This document shows positions 1-5,675 of a stretch of 5,675 nt of DNA, in pieces. Numbering within the stretch: position 1 is the stretch's first letter; every line of letters begins with the position of its first letter. Position numbers and translations under genes: made by a program. A model generated the notes under the pieces. The model worked only from the letters and a program-made list of their open reading frames with translations, ran no database searches and was not told where the DNA came from. The stretch is from Acidobacteriota bacterium (GTDB lineage: Bacteria; Acidobacteriota; Polarisedimenticolia; Gp22-AA2), in contig JACQNT010000232.1 of assembly GCA_016202915.1 (NCBI GenBank), positions 1 through 5,675 on the forward strand, read 5' to 3'.

Positions 1-1444
1 GCGCCAGCGACAGGAGGGCGGTGTAGAGGAAGCCCGCCTGGAAGAGCAGGTAGAAGGGGAGCGACGCGTACATCCCACTGCGGATGGCGTGGATGCTGGC
101 CATGGTGAAGTAGATCCCGAAGATCATCTCCGTCGCGGTCCCGCCCGTCTGCCGCGGCCCGCGGTAGCGCTTGTCGCGCCAGTCCCCCAGCGTGCCTTCC
201 AGGCTGTACTTGGGAGTGCGCGCGAACTCCGCCCGTCTGCCGCGGCAGGCGGCCAGGACGGCGCGCGCGTTGTTGAGGCTGAGCCCGATGCCGACGGACA
301 TCACCCCCGGGAGAAACGCCAGGGTGGACACCCAGTCGTCGCGGACCTCGCGCTGGGAGATGAGGTAGAACGCGGACACCGAGATCGTCGACATCAGGAA
401 CAGCGGCAGGTCCACGAACAGCAGCGTGCTGCGCCCCACCCCCTGCCGCACCACCATGGCCGGGACCACCAGGATCGCCAGGATCGCCATCAGGGCGTAG
501 GCGCAGTTGTTGGTCAGGTGGAAGAAGGCCTCCGCCTTCACGCCGAACGGCAGGCGGCTCCGGAGCAGCCGCGGCAGGATCTTGAAACCGGTCTGGATCG
601 AACCGCAGGTCCAACGGTGCTGCTGAGACTTGAAGGAGGCCATGTCGGCCGGCAGCTCGGCCGGCGCCACCACGTCCGGGACGAAGACGAACTCCCACCC
701 CGCGAGCTGCGCCCGGTACGAGAGGTCCAGGTCCTCAGTCAGCGTGTCGTCCTGCCAGCCCCCGGCCGACTCGATGCAGGAGCGCCGCCAGATCCCGGCT
801 GTCCCGTTGAAATTGAAGAAGCGGCCGGCGCGGTGGCGCGCGGCGTGCTCGATGACGAAGTGGCCGTCCAGGAGGATGGACTGGATGCGGGTCAGGAACG
901 AGTAGTCGCGGTTCAGGTGCTCCCAGCGGGCCTGGACCATCCCGACGCGGGGGCGGCTGAAATGCGGCAGCAGGTCGAGGAGGAAGCCGGGCGGCGGCAC
1001 GAAGTCGGCGTCGAAGATGGCGATGAACTCGCCACGGGCAGTGTTCAGGCCGTGCGCCAGCGCCCCCGCCTTGTACCCCGCCCGGCCGCCGCGCCGGATG
1101 TGCCTGATGTCGGGGCCCCGACCGCGCAGCGCGGCGATCGTCTCCGCCGCGATCTGGGTGGTCTCGTCGGTGGAGTCGTCGAGCACCTGGATCTCCAGCC
1201 GGTCCGCCGGATAGTCAAGCGCGCAGGCGGCGCGGATCAGGCGCTTGACGACGTAGACCTCGTTGTAGATCGGCAGCTGGACCGTGACGAACGGGAGCGG
1301 CTCGAGGCGTCCGGCGGGCCGGGCCGGGCGGGACCGGTGGCGGCAATACAGGCGCAGGAGGTAGTAGCGGTGGCAGCCGTAGATCGCCAGGATCGACAGG
1401 GTCGCGAAATAGGCCGCGAGAATCACCGTCTCGAGGGTGCTCAT
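1..1444 (-). CDS. Membrane processive family-2 glycosyltransferase, CslA/cellulose-synthase-like (C-terminus cut by window edge)
   Basis: Translating the minus strand from ATG at 1444-1442 gives 481 codons with no stop before the left edge. The protein begins with a membrane segment (about residues 5-25). A GT-A domain follows with the full processive-synthase signature: VTVQLPIYNE strand, DDSTDET (D89-D93), the FDAD metal/nucleotide-sugar motif (D145, D147), TEDLDLS (catalytic D238) and QQHRW (Q274-W278, the QxxRW motif). Several C-terminal hydrophobic segments follow, as does the NNARAVLAA / EFARTPKY region typical of bacterial CslA-like enzymes. Known members polymerise beta-linked sugars from nucleotide sugars (mannan, glucomannan, glucan) at the inner membrane; the sugar cannot be read from sequence. 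The family usually runs near 500 residues, so little is missing. A weak GAGAAG ribosome site lies 6 nt before the ATG, and no other in-frame start fits. It is transcribed divergently from the operon to its right. The family call is firm; the product is unknown. Confidence 0.9.
   Translation of the reverse strand, partial: MSTLETVILAAYFATLSILAIYGCHRYYLLRLYCRHRSRPARPAGRLEPLPFVTVQLPIYNEVYVVKRLIRAACALDYPADRLEIQVLDDSTDETTQIAAETIAALRGRGPDIRHIRRGGRAGYKAGALAHGLNTARGEFIAIFDADFVPPPGFLLDLLPHFSRPRVGMVQARWEHLNRDYSFLTRIQSILLDGHFVIEHAARHRAGRFFNFNGTAGIWRRSCIESAGGWQDDTLTEDLDLSYRAQLAGWEFVFVPDVVAPAELPADMASFKSQQHRWTCGSIQTGFKILPRLLRSRLPFGVKAEAFFHLTNNCAYALMAILAILVVPAMVVRQGVGRSTLLFVDLPLFLMSTISVSAFYLISQREVRDDWVSTLAFLPGVMSVGIGLSLNNARAVLAACRGRRAEFARTPKYSLEGTLGDWRDKRYRGPRQTGGTATEMIFGIYFTMASIHAIRSGMYASLPFYLLFQAGFLYTALLSLA
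141..246. repeat. 18-bp exact direct repeat inside the glycosyltransferase gene (141-158 and 229-246)
   Basis: The string CCGCCCGTCTGCCGCGGC occurs at 141-158 and again at 229-246, 88 bp apart. The offset is not a multiple of three, so the copies are read in different frames (GPRQTGG and CRGRRAE on the minus strand) and do not form a protein repeat. The right copy lies within a near-palindrome, 233-252, whose core CTGCCGCGGCAG (237-248) is perfectly symmetric. No function is assigned; GC-rich composition makes such repeats more likely than in average DNA. Confidence 0.6.
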
Positions 1445-1456
1445 GCCGCGCTTCTC

Positions 1457-1485
1457 TTGAGGCCTCCCGATCGGTCTGCTACGAT
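1457..1485 (+). promoter_or_regulatory. Candidate sigma70-type promoter for the rightward operon
   Basis: TTGAGG at 1457-1462 and TACGAT at 1480-1485 are separated by 17 bp, each matching four of six consensus positions, in the only noncoding gap ahead of the operon. Transcription would begin near 1492, leaving a leader of about 30 nt before the GTG start. Two back-to-back perfect 8-bp palindromes, GAGGCCTC (1459-1466) and CCGATCGG (1467-1474), overlap the -35 box and spacer, so a regulator could bind there. This rests on motif matching alone; the gap is 76 bp and must also serve the divergent gene. Confidence 0.3.
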
Positions 1486-1510
1486 GGCCCGCCTGGTCAG
1501 GAGCCTGTCC

Positions 1511-1514
1511 GGAG
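1511..1514 (+). promoter_or_regulatory. Ribosome binding site setting the GTG start at 1521
   Basis: GGAG at 1511-1514 sits 6 nt before GTG 1521. The reading frame opens after a stop at 1458-1460, and no other ATG, GTG or TTG in this frame lies upstream. The nearby ATG at 1484 is in a different frame. This supports GTG 1521 as the start of the GT-C gene. Confidence 0.6.
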
Positions 1515-1520
1515 CGCCCG

Positions 1521-2954
1521 GTGCGCCAACCCCCCCTCGATTCCCAAGGGCCCTTTGCCGGCCTCCTGATCCTCGGGGGCGCGATCCAGGCGGGCTTCCT
1601 CGGCATGCTCGCCGCGGCGCCCCGCCCCGGGTCCACCGCGCCGTTCCTCGTCCTGTTCCTGGCGGTGTTCGTCTGCTACGCGCTGGCCGTCCGCCTCGCG
1701 CTGCGTCCCGCGGCCGGCCAGGGATCGCCGCGGCACGATCGCGCGGCCCGCGTCGCCCTGGCGCTGGCCTGCCTCTACCGCTGCACTTTCCTGTTCAGCC
1801 CGCCGGCCCTGAGCGGCGATCTCTACCGCTACCGCTGGGACGGCCGCGTCCTCCTCTCGGGCCGCAACCCCTATCTCGAGCCCCCCGCCTCCCCGGCACT
1901 CGCCGGGATCCGCGACGGGGATTATCCGCGGATCGAGCACAAGGAAGTGCGCACGATCTACCCGCCCGCGGCGCAGGTCCTGTTCGCGGCGGGCGCCGCC
2001 GCGGCGCCGGGATGCCTCGGGATCAAGGCTCTGCTGGTCCTGGCCGACCTCCTGGGGATCGCCGTGCTGCGATGGCTTCTCGTGCTTCGCGGGCTCCCGC
2101 CCCTCCGTGTGATCGTCTACGCGTGGAACCCTCTCGCCGTCACGGAGGGGGCCTGGAGCGGCCACATCGAACCTGCCGGGATCGTGTGCGTGGTCGCTGC
2201 GGCCGTCGCGATTATACAGAAAAGGGATCTGTGGTCAACGCTCGCGCTGACGCTGGCGGGGCTGGTGAAGATCCTGCCGCTCGTCCTTCTCGTCCCGCTG
2301 GCGCGGGCGCTGCGCCCGCGGGCCCTCCTTCTGCCGCCGGTCCTGATCGCCGCCGCTTACTGGCCGTTCCGCGCGGCCGGCGGCGATCTGGTCTCCGGCC
2401 TCCGGGAGTACGCGGCCCACTGGCACGGCAACGAGTCGATCTTCGGCGTGGTGCGCGCGGCGCTCGCCCTCGTCGATCCTGCGCCGGCGCTGAAGTCGAT
2501 GATCGCCTTCGTGCGCGCCCGCGTCCCGTGGAGCGGGCCGCTCGATCTCCTCTACCCCTACGTCTATCCCACGCCCCTCGCGAAGGCGGCCTGCGCCCTG
2601 GCGCTCCTGGGGTGCGCCGTGGCGATCGCCAGGCGGACGGTCGATCCGCTGCGCGGCTGTTACCTCATGACCGGGGCGGCGCTCCTGCTATCTCCCACGC
2701 TCCATCCCTGGTATCTCCTGTGGATCCTTCCCTGGCTCTGCCTGTTCCCCTCGCTCCCCTGGATCCTCCTGAGCGGCCTGGCGGCCCTGGCGTACGCCAA
2801 CCTCGGCGCGGCGGGGCGCGCGGCGGAGCCGTATCCGTGGGTGCGCCTGGTCGAATACGTGCCGTTCTATGCACTCCTCCTCGGCGGGTGGCTGCGGGCC
2901 CGAATGCGCCGGCCGGCGAGGCCCGCCGTCATGGCCCCGCCCGAGGCCGGGTGA
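1521..2954 (+). CDS. Polytopic GT-C glycosyltransferase (GT87/DUF2029 or MptB-like mannosyltransferase type)
   Basis: The 477-residue product is strongly hydrophobic, with about ten or more likely membrane segments along its length. After two or three N-terminal helices comes a conserved extracytoplasmic loop: LSGDLYRYRWDGR (D100, then W106-D107), GRNPYLEPP (114-122) and RTIYPPAAQ (Y147-P149). The D100 position fits the catalytic acidic residue in the first loop of GT-C enzymes. Near the end, LHPWYLLWILPW (H395-Y398) is another family hallmark. Known relatives transfer a sugar, often mannose, from a polyprenyl-phosphate donor to a lipid or glycan acceptor on the outer face of the membrane; donor and acceptor here are unknown. 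It starts at GTG 1521 and ends 16 bp before the ketosynthase start, so it probably leads the operon. The GT-C assignment is solid; the precise CAZy family and the sugar are less certain. Confidence 0.8.
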   Translation: MRQPPLDSQGPFAGLLILGGAIQAGFLGMLAAAPRPGSTAPFLVLFLAVFVCYALAVRLALRPAAGQGSPRHDRAARVALALACLYRCTFLFSPPALSGDLYRYRWDGRVLLSGRNPYLEPPASPALAGIRDGDYPRIEHKEVRTIYPPAAQVLFAAGAAAAPGCLGIKALLVLADLLGIAVLRWLLVLRGLPPLRVIVYAWNPLAVTEGAWSGHIEPAGIVCVVAAAVAIIQKRDLWSTLALTLAGLVKILPLVLLVPLARALRPRALLLPPVLIAAAYWPFRAAGGDLVSGLREYAAHWHGNESIFGVVRAALALVDPAPALKSMIAFVRARVPWSGPLDLLYPYVYPTPLAKAACALALLGCAVAIARRTVDPLRGCYLMTGAALLLSPTLHPWYLLWILPWLCLFPSLPWILLSGLAALAYANLGAAGRAAEPYPWVRLVEYVPFYALLLGGWLRARMRRPARPAVMAPPEAG

Positions 2955-2970
2955 TAGACTTCTCTCCGCC

Positions 2971-4218
2971 TTGTCCGCCGTCATCACCGGCATCGGGGTC
3001 GTCTCGCCGTTCGGGATCGGAGCCGGCAGGTTCCGGGAGAGCCTGCGCTCCGGGAGGAGCGGCACGCGGACGATCACCCTCTTCGATCCGGAGGACCTCC
3101 CCTGCCGGGTGGCGGCCGAGGTCCCCGGCTTCGATCCGGCGGACCACCTCGACCCGGAGGACCTGCCACGCGTCGGCCGGATTGTGCCGATGGCGCTGGC
3201 GGCGGCCCGCGAGGCGCTGGCCGACGCGGGGATCGACCCTGACGCCCTGGCGCCCGACGAGCGCCGCGACATCGGCGTCCTGGTCGGGACGGGCGCGGGG
3301 GCGATCGATTTCGCGGAGCGCCAGTACGAGGCGTATTACCGCCAGGGGATCCGGCGGGTGAACCCGTTCGCCATCTCCTCCTCGGTCGTCGGCATGGTCA
3401 GCAGCGAGCTGAGCATCCGTTTCGGCTTCAACGGCCCCTCGCACGTGTTCAGCAACGGCTGCACCAGCAGCACCGACGCCATCGGCTACGCCCTGAGCGC
3501 CATCCAGCGGGGGGAGCACGCGATCCTCCTGACCGGGGGGGCGGAGGCGTGCATCACCCGCGGCATGATGGAGGGGTTCTGCCGCATGCGCGCCGCCGCC
3601 GTCGGCTGGAACGACCGGCCGGAGAAGGCCTCCCGCCCCTTCAGCCGCGACCGCAGCGGCTTCGTCCTCGGCGAGGGGGCGTTCCTCATGGTGCTGGAGG
3701 AGGCCGGGCACGCCCGCCGCCGCGGCGCCGGGATCTACGCCGAGGTCGCCGGGTACGGCGCCACCTGCGACGCCCACCACCGGGTGCACATGAGCCACGA
3801 CGGCGTGGAGTCGACGCGCGCCATGGACCTGGCGTTGCGTGCGGCGGGCGCCTCCTCCGGTGAGGTCGATTACATCAACCTGCACGGCACCTCGACGTAC
3901 CAGAACGACCGCGTCGAGACGCAGGCGGTGAAGGCGCTGCTCGGCCCGAGGGCCGGCTCCGTCCCGGCCAGCTCTACGAAGTCGATGATCGGGCACCCTC
4001 AGGGCGCCTGCGGCGCGGCGGGCGTTGCGGCCACCGCGTTCGCCCTGCGCGACGGGTTCCTGCCGCCGACGATCAACTACGACGCGCCCGATCCCGAGTG
4101 CGATCTCGACTACGTTCCGAACGCGGCGAGGACCGCCGCGCCGCGTCTCGCCCTGTGCAACTGCATCGGGTTCGGGTCGAAGAACTCGGCCCTGGTGCTG
4201 CGCGTCGTCGCCCCGTGA
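2971..4218 (+). CDS. Beta-ketoacyl-ACP synthase, FabF (KAS II)-like, divergent
   Basis: With a TTG start the protein is 415 residues, the normal FabF length, and opens with the expected AVITGIGVVSPFG. An ATG in frame at 2869 would add 34 unlike residues overlapping the upstream gene, so TTG 2971 is preferred although no good ribosome site precedes it. The catalytic set is intact and at canonical spacing: C164 (NGCTSS), H305 (LHGTST), K337 and H342 (STKSMIGH). It should therefore condense an acyl thioester with a malonyl-ACP-type extender, with decarboxylation, in the cytoplasm. Some motifs depart from housekeeping FabF: GCTSS for the usual ACATG/ACASG, HGTSTYQND for HGTSTPLND, GHPQGACG for GHLLGAAG, and GFGSKN (400-405) for GFGGTN. 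There is no adjacent acyl carrier protein, reductase or chain-length factor in view. A specialised lipid or polyketide role is inferred rather than general fatty acid synthesis. Its stop overlaps the next gene. Confidence 0.88.
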   Translation: MSAVITGIGVVSPFGIGAGRFRESLRSGRSGTRTITLFDPEDLPCRVAAEVPGFDPADHLDPEDLPRVGRIVPMALAAAREALADAGIDPDALAPDERRDIGVLVGTGAGAIDFAERQYEAYYRQGIRRVNPFAISSSVVGMVSSELSIRFGFNGPSHVFSNGCTSSTDAIGYALSAIQRGEHAILLTGGAEACITRGMMEGFCRMRAAAVGWNDRPEKASRPFSRDRSGFVLGEGAFLMVLEEAGHARRRGAGIYAEVAGYGATCDAHHRVHMSHDGVESTRAMDLALRAAGASSGEVDYINLHGTSTYQNDRVETQAVKALLGPRAGSVPASSTKSMIGHPQGACGAAGVAATAFALRDGFLPPTINYDAPDPECDLDYVPNAARTAAPRLALCNCIGFGSKNSALVLRVVAP

Positions 4219-5483
4219 GCGCCGTCTTCGACGCCATCGTGATCGGCGGAGGGCCGGCCGGATCGGCCGCCGCGGCCCTCCTGGCGCGCGCCGGACGGGA
4301 GGTCCTCCTGTGCGACGCCGCCCGCTTCCCGCGCCACAAGATCTGCGGCGAGTTCGTCCCGCCGGCCGCGCTCCGGCAGTTCGCCGATCTGGGTGTCCTG
4401 CCGGAAATCGAGGCGCTCCGCCCGCGGCGTCACGTCGGCATGGCCGTCATCGCTCCAGGGGGCGCGGAGGTGCTGGGGCGCTACGACCACGGCGCCGCCT
4501 GCGGCCTGTCGCTCCGGCGCTACGACCTTGACGAGACGCTCCTCCGGAACGCCGGCCGGTGCGGGGCGCGGGTGCTGCAGGGCTGGAGGGCGGCCGGCTT
4601 CGAGCGCGGCCGGGACGGGATCTTCGACGTGGAGCTGGTCTCTGCGGGCGCGGTTCCCGTCCGCGCCGGGCCGGGGAGCGCCGCCGCCGGCGGCCCGGCC
4701 GCGGTGCCGGACCGCGCCGCCGTCCGCGCCCGGGCAATCGTCGGGGCCGACGGCCGCAACTCCTTCGTGGCGCGGCGGCTCGGGCTGCGACGCGCCGAGC
4801 CGCGCCACAGGAAATGGGCCGTCATGGGCCACTTCCTGGGGGTCGAGTCGCCGGCGGACCACGGGGAGATGATCGTCACCTCGTACGGCTACTGCGGCAT
4901 CAACCCGCTGCCCGGCGGTCTCGCCAACGTCTGCGTCGTCGTCGATCCGGCGGCCATGCGGCGCCCCATCCCGGGGGGCGCGCGCCTGCGCGATTTCTTC
5001 CAGGAGCGGATCGCCGACCACCCCCTGACCCGGCGGAGGATGGCGCGCGCCGAGCCGGCGGGGAGCCTCCGGGCGACCGGGCCGATGGCCTGCCGGGCGG
5101 CGCGCAGCGTGGCGGACGGCGTCCTCCTGGTCGGCGACGCCGCCGGCTTCTACGATCCGTTCACGGGGGAGGGGATCGCCATGGCGCTGCGCGGGACGGA
5201 GATGGCGGCCGAGGTCCTTCTCGAGGCGCTGTCGCGGGGCGACCTCGGCGCCCGGGCCCTCGAGCCGTACGAAACGGGGCGCCGCGCCGCCTTCGGCCCC
5301 CGGCTGCGCCTGGACCGGGTGCTGCAGGGAGTCCTCGCCCGGCCCCGGCTGGCCGACTGGGTGGCCCGCAGGCTGCGGCGCGACCAGGACCTGGCCGACC
5401 TCCTGGCGCGGGTGACGGGGGACATGGAGGACGCGGCCGCGCTCTTCCGCCCGCGCTTCCTGGCCCGGCTGCTCCTCGCCTGA
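4215..5483 (+). CDS. FAD-dependent oxidoreductase, geranylgeranyl-reductase / aromatic-hydroxylase-like family
   Basis: The chosen start is GTG 4215, whose GTGA overlaps the ketosynthase stop; it gives 422 residues opening with FDAIVIGGGPAGS. An ATG in frame at 4098 would add 39 residues lying wholly over the ketosynthase gene and is rejected. Visible motifs are the Rossmann dinucleotide site GxGxxG (G11, G13, G16), FPRHKICGE (38-46, typical of the geranylgeranyl-reductase-related group), the DG motif VGADGRN (176-182) and the FAD-ribityl GD motif VGDAAGFYDPFTGEG (G307-D308). Family members either reduce isoprenoid double bonds or hydroxylate/oxidise aromatic and polyketide substrates; sequence alone does not decide which. 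There is no membrane segment, so it is probably soluble or peripheral. Translational coupling to the ketosynthase suggests it acts on that enzyme's product. Residues about 144-169 form an Ala/Gly/Pro-rich insert. Confidence 0.88.
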   Translation: MSAVFDAIVIGGGPAGSAAAALLARAGREVLLCDAARFPRHKICGEFVPPAALRQFADLGVLPEIEALRPRRHVGMAVIAPGGAEVLGRYDHGAACGLSLRRYDLDETLLRNAGRCGARVLQGWRAAGFERGRDGIFDVELVSAGAVPVRAGPGSAAAGGPAAVPDRAAVRARAIVGADGRNSFVARRLGLRRAEPRHRKWAVMGHFLGVESPADHGEMIVTSYGYCGINPLPGGLANVCVVVDPAAMRRPIPGGARLRDFFQERIADHPLTRRRMARAEPAGSLRATGPMACRAARSVADGVLLVGDAAGFYDPFTGEGIAMALRGTEMAAEVLLEALSRGDLGARALEPYETGRRAAFGPRLRLDRVLQGVLARPRLADWVARRLRRDQDLADLLARVTGDMEDAAALFRPRFLARLLLA

Positions 5484-5495
5484 GGGAGGCCCAGG

Positions 5496-5675
5496 ATGAA
5501 GCCGGCCTCGGTCCTTTACCTCGCCTTCGTCGCGGCCGCCGTCATCCTCGCTCTCCTGGAGCGCGCCCTGGCGGCGCGCAACGAGGCGCGCCTTCTCGGG
5601 GAAGGAGCTGAAGAGGTCGCCCCATGGACTTTCAGATTCATGGTGCCGGCGTACTCCCTGGTCTTCCCCGCCGCC
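5496..5675 (+). CDS. Probable isoprenylcysteine carboxyl methyltransferase (ICMT)-family membrane methyltransferase, N-terminal 60 codons only
   Basis: ATG 5496 follows an excellent ribosome site, AGGGAGG at 5483-5489, with 6 nt spacing, and lies 12 bp after the flavoprotein stop. The frame stays open to the window edge, giving 60 residues. An N-terminal membrane helix (about residues 6-21) runs into LERALAARNEARLLGEGAEE and then a second hydrophobic stretch, FMVPAYSLVFPA. This resembles the start of bacterial ICMT-like proteins, which typically show a helix, then a xRNExxLLxxGxxE-type segment, then another helix. The SAM-binding C-terminal part is outside the window. Bacterial relatives include membrane methyltransferases that O-methylate polyketide-derived alkylpyrones (the BpsB type next to type III polyketide synthases). 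Family membership is a pattern-recognition call on a short fragment, and function is inferred from context. Confidence 0.6.
   Translation, partial: MKPASVLYLAFVAAAVILALLERALAARNEARLLGEGAEEVAPWTFRFMVPAYSLVFPAA

Noticed and set aside
2210..2235. AT-rich patch with a TATACA-like box, possible internal promoter
   Set aside because: No acceptable -35 element lies 16-18 bp upstream, and the patch encodes a normal cytoplasmic loop of the GT-C protein.
2869..2970. N-terminal extension of the ketosynthase from ATG 2869
   Set aside because: The 34 added residues overlap the end of the GT-C gene, do not resemble any ketosynthase N-terminus, and the family start fits TTG 2971.
3085..3174. Repeated DPEDLP peptide in the ketosynthase
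   Set aside because: FabF proteins normally have similar acidic FDP/DPED segments at this position, so the resemblance is ordinary family sequence and not a duplication.
89..3361. A 1,090-codon open frame on the plus strand
   Set aside because: It runs antisense to the CslA-like glycosyltransferase and then out of frame through the GT-C and ketosynthase genes, all three of which have clear family motifs. Its translation is Arg/Pro/Gly/His-rich with no recognisable domain, as expected for a stop-free shadow frame in GC-rich DNA.
2929..3996. Long minus-strand frame opposite the ketosynthase (355 codons), with others at 1497-2165, 2688-3272 and 4110-5021
   Set aside because: All lie opposite strongly supported genes, have shadow-type composition and show no motif or ribosome site.
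4098..4214. N-terminal extension of the flavoprotein from ATG 4098
   Set aside because: The extra 39 residues lie within the ketosynthase coding region and are Arg-rich. The Rossmann motif expected within the first 20 residues fits GTG 4215.
4559..5611. 350-codon plus-strand frame overlapping the flavoprotein and methyltransferase
   Set aside because: It is out of frame with two motif-bearing genes and consists of Arg/Gly/Pro-rich low-complexity sequence.

Overview
The window is GC-rich (roughly 70% G+C), densely coding bacterial DNA with short gaps, GTG and TTG starts, and strong G/C at third codon positions. This suits a high-GC soil or sediment bacterium. A lineage such as Acidobacteriota, Gemmatimonadota or a deltaproteobacterial-type group is possible, but nothing here fixes the taxon. 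No RNA gene, insertion sequence, CRISPR array, origin or convincing terminator was seen.

Layout: Leftwards, from 1444 to beyond the left edge, runs a membrane processive family-2 glycosyltransferase of the cellulose/mannan-synthase-like (CslA-like) type; its C-terminus is cut off. A 76-bp divergent intergenic region (1445-1520) follows. Rightwards come four tightly packed genes that look like one operon: a polytopic GT-C glycosyltransferase (1521-2954), a FabF-type beta-ketoacyl synthase (2971-4218), an FAD-dependent oxidoreductase of the geranylgeranyl-reductase/aromatic-hydroxylase type (4215-5483), and the first 60 codons of a probable ICMT-family membrane methyltransferase (5496 to the right edge). 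The spacings are 16 bp, a 4-bp overlap (GTGA) and 12 bp.

How they may work together: the ketosynthase, flavoprotein and methyltransferase form a condense / oxidise or reduce / methylate set. Flavoprotein and membrane methyltransferase partners of this kind are known from phenolic-lipid (alkylresorcinol, alkylquinone, alkylpyrone) operons, where the chain is usually built by a type III polyketide synthase. Here a FabF-like enzyme with several unusual motif residues sits in that position, and a lipid-linked-sugar-dependent glycosyltransferase leads the operon. The inference, not demonstrated by the sequence, is a modified and perhaps glycosylated membrane lipid or polyketide. The divergent CslA-like enzyme may make a surface polysaccharide or act on a separate task.

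Several very long open frames overlap these genes, including one of about 3.3 kb. They are artefacts of GC-rich coding DNA and are not annotated.
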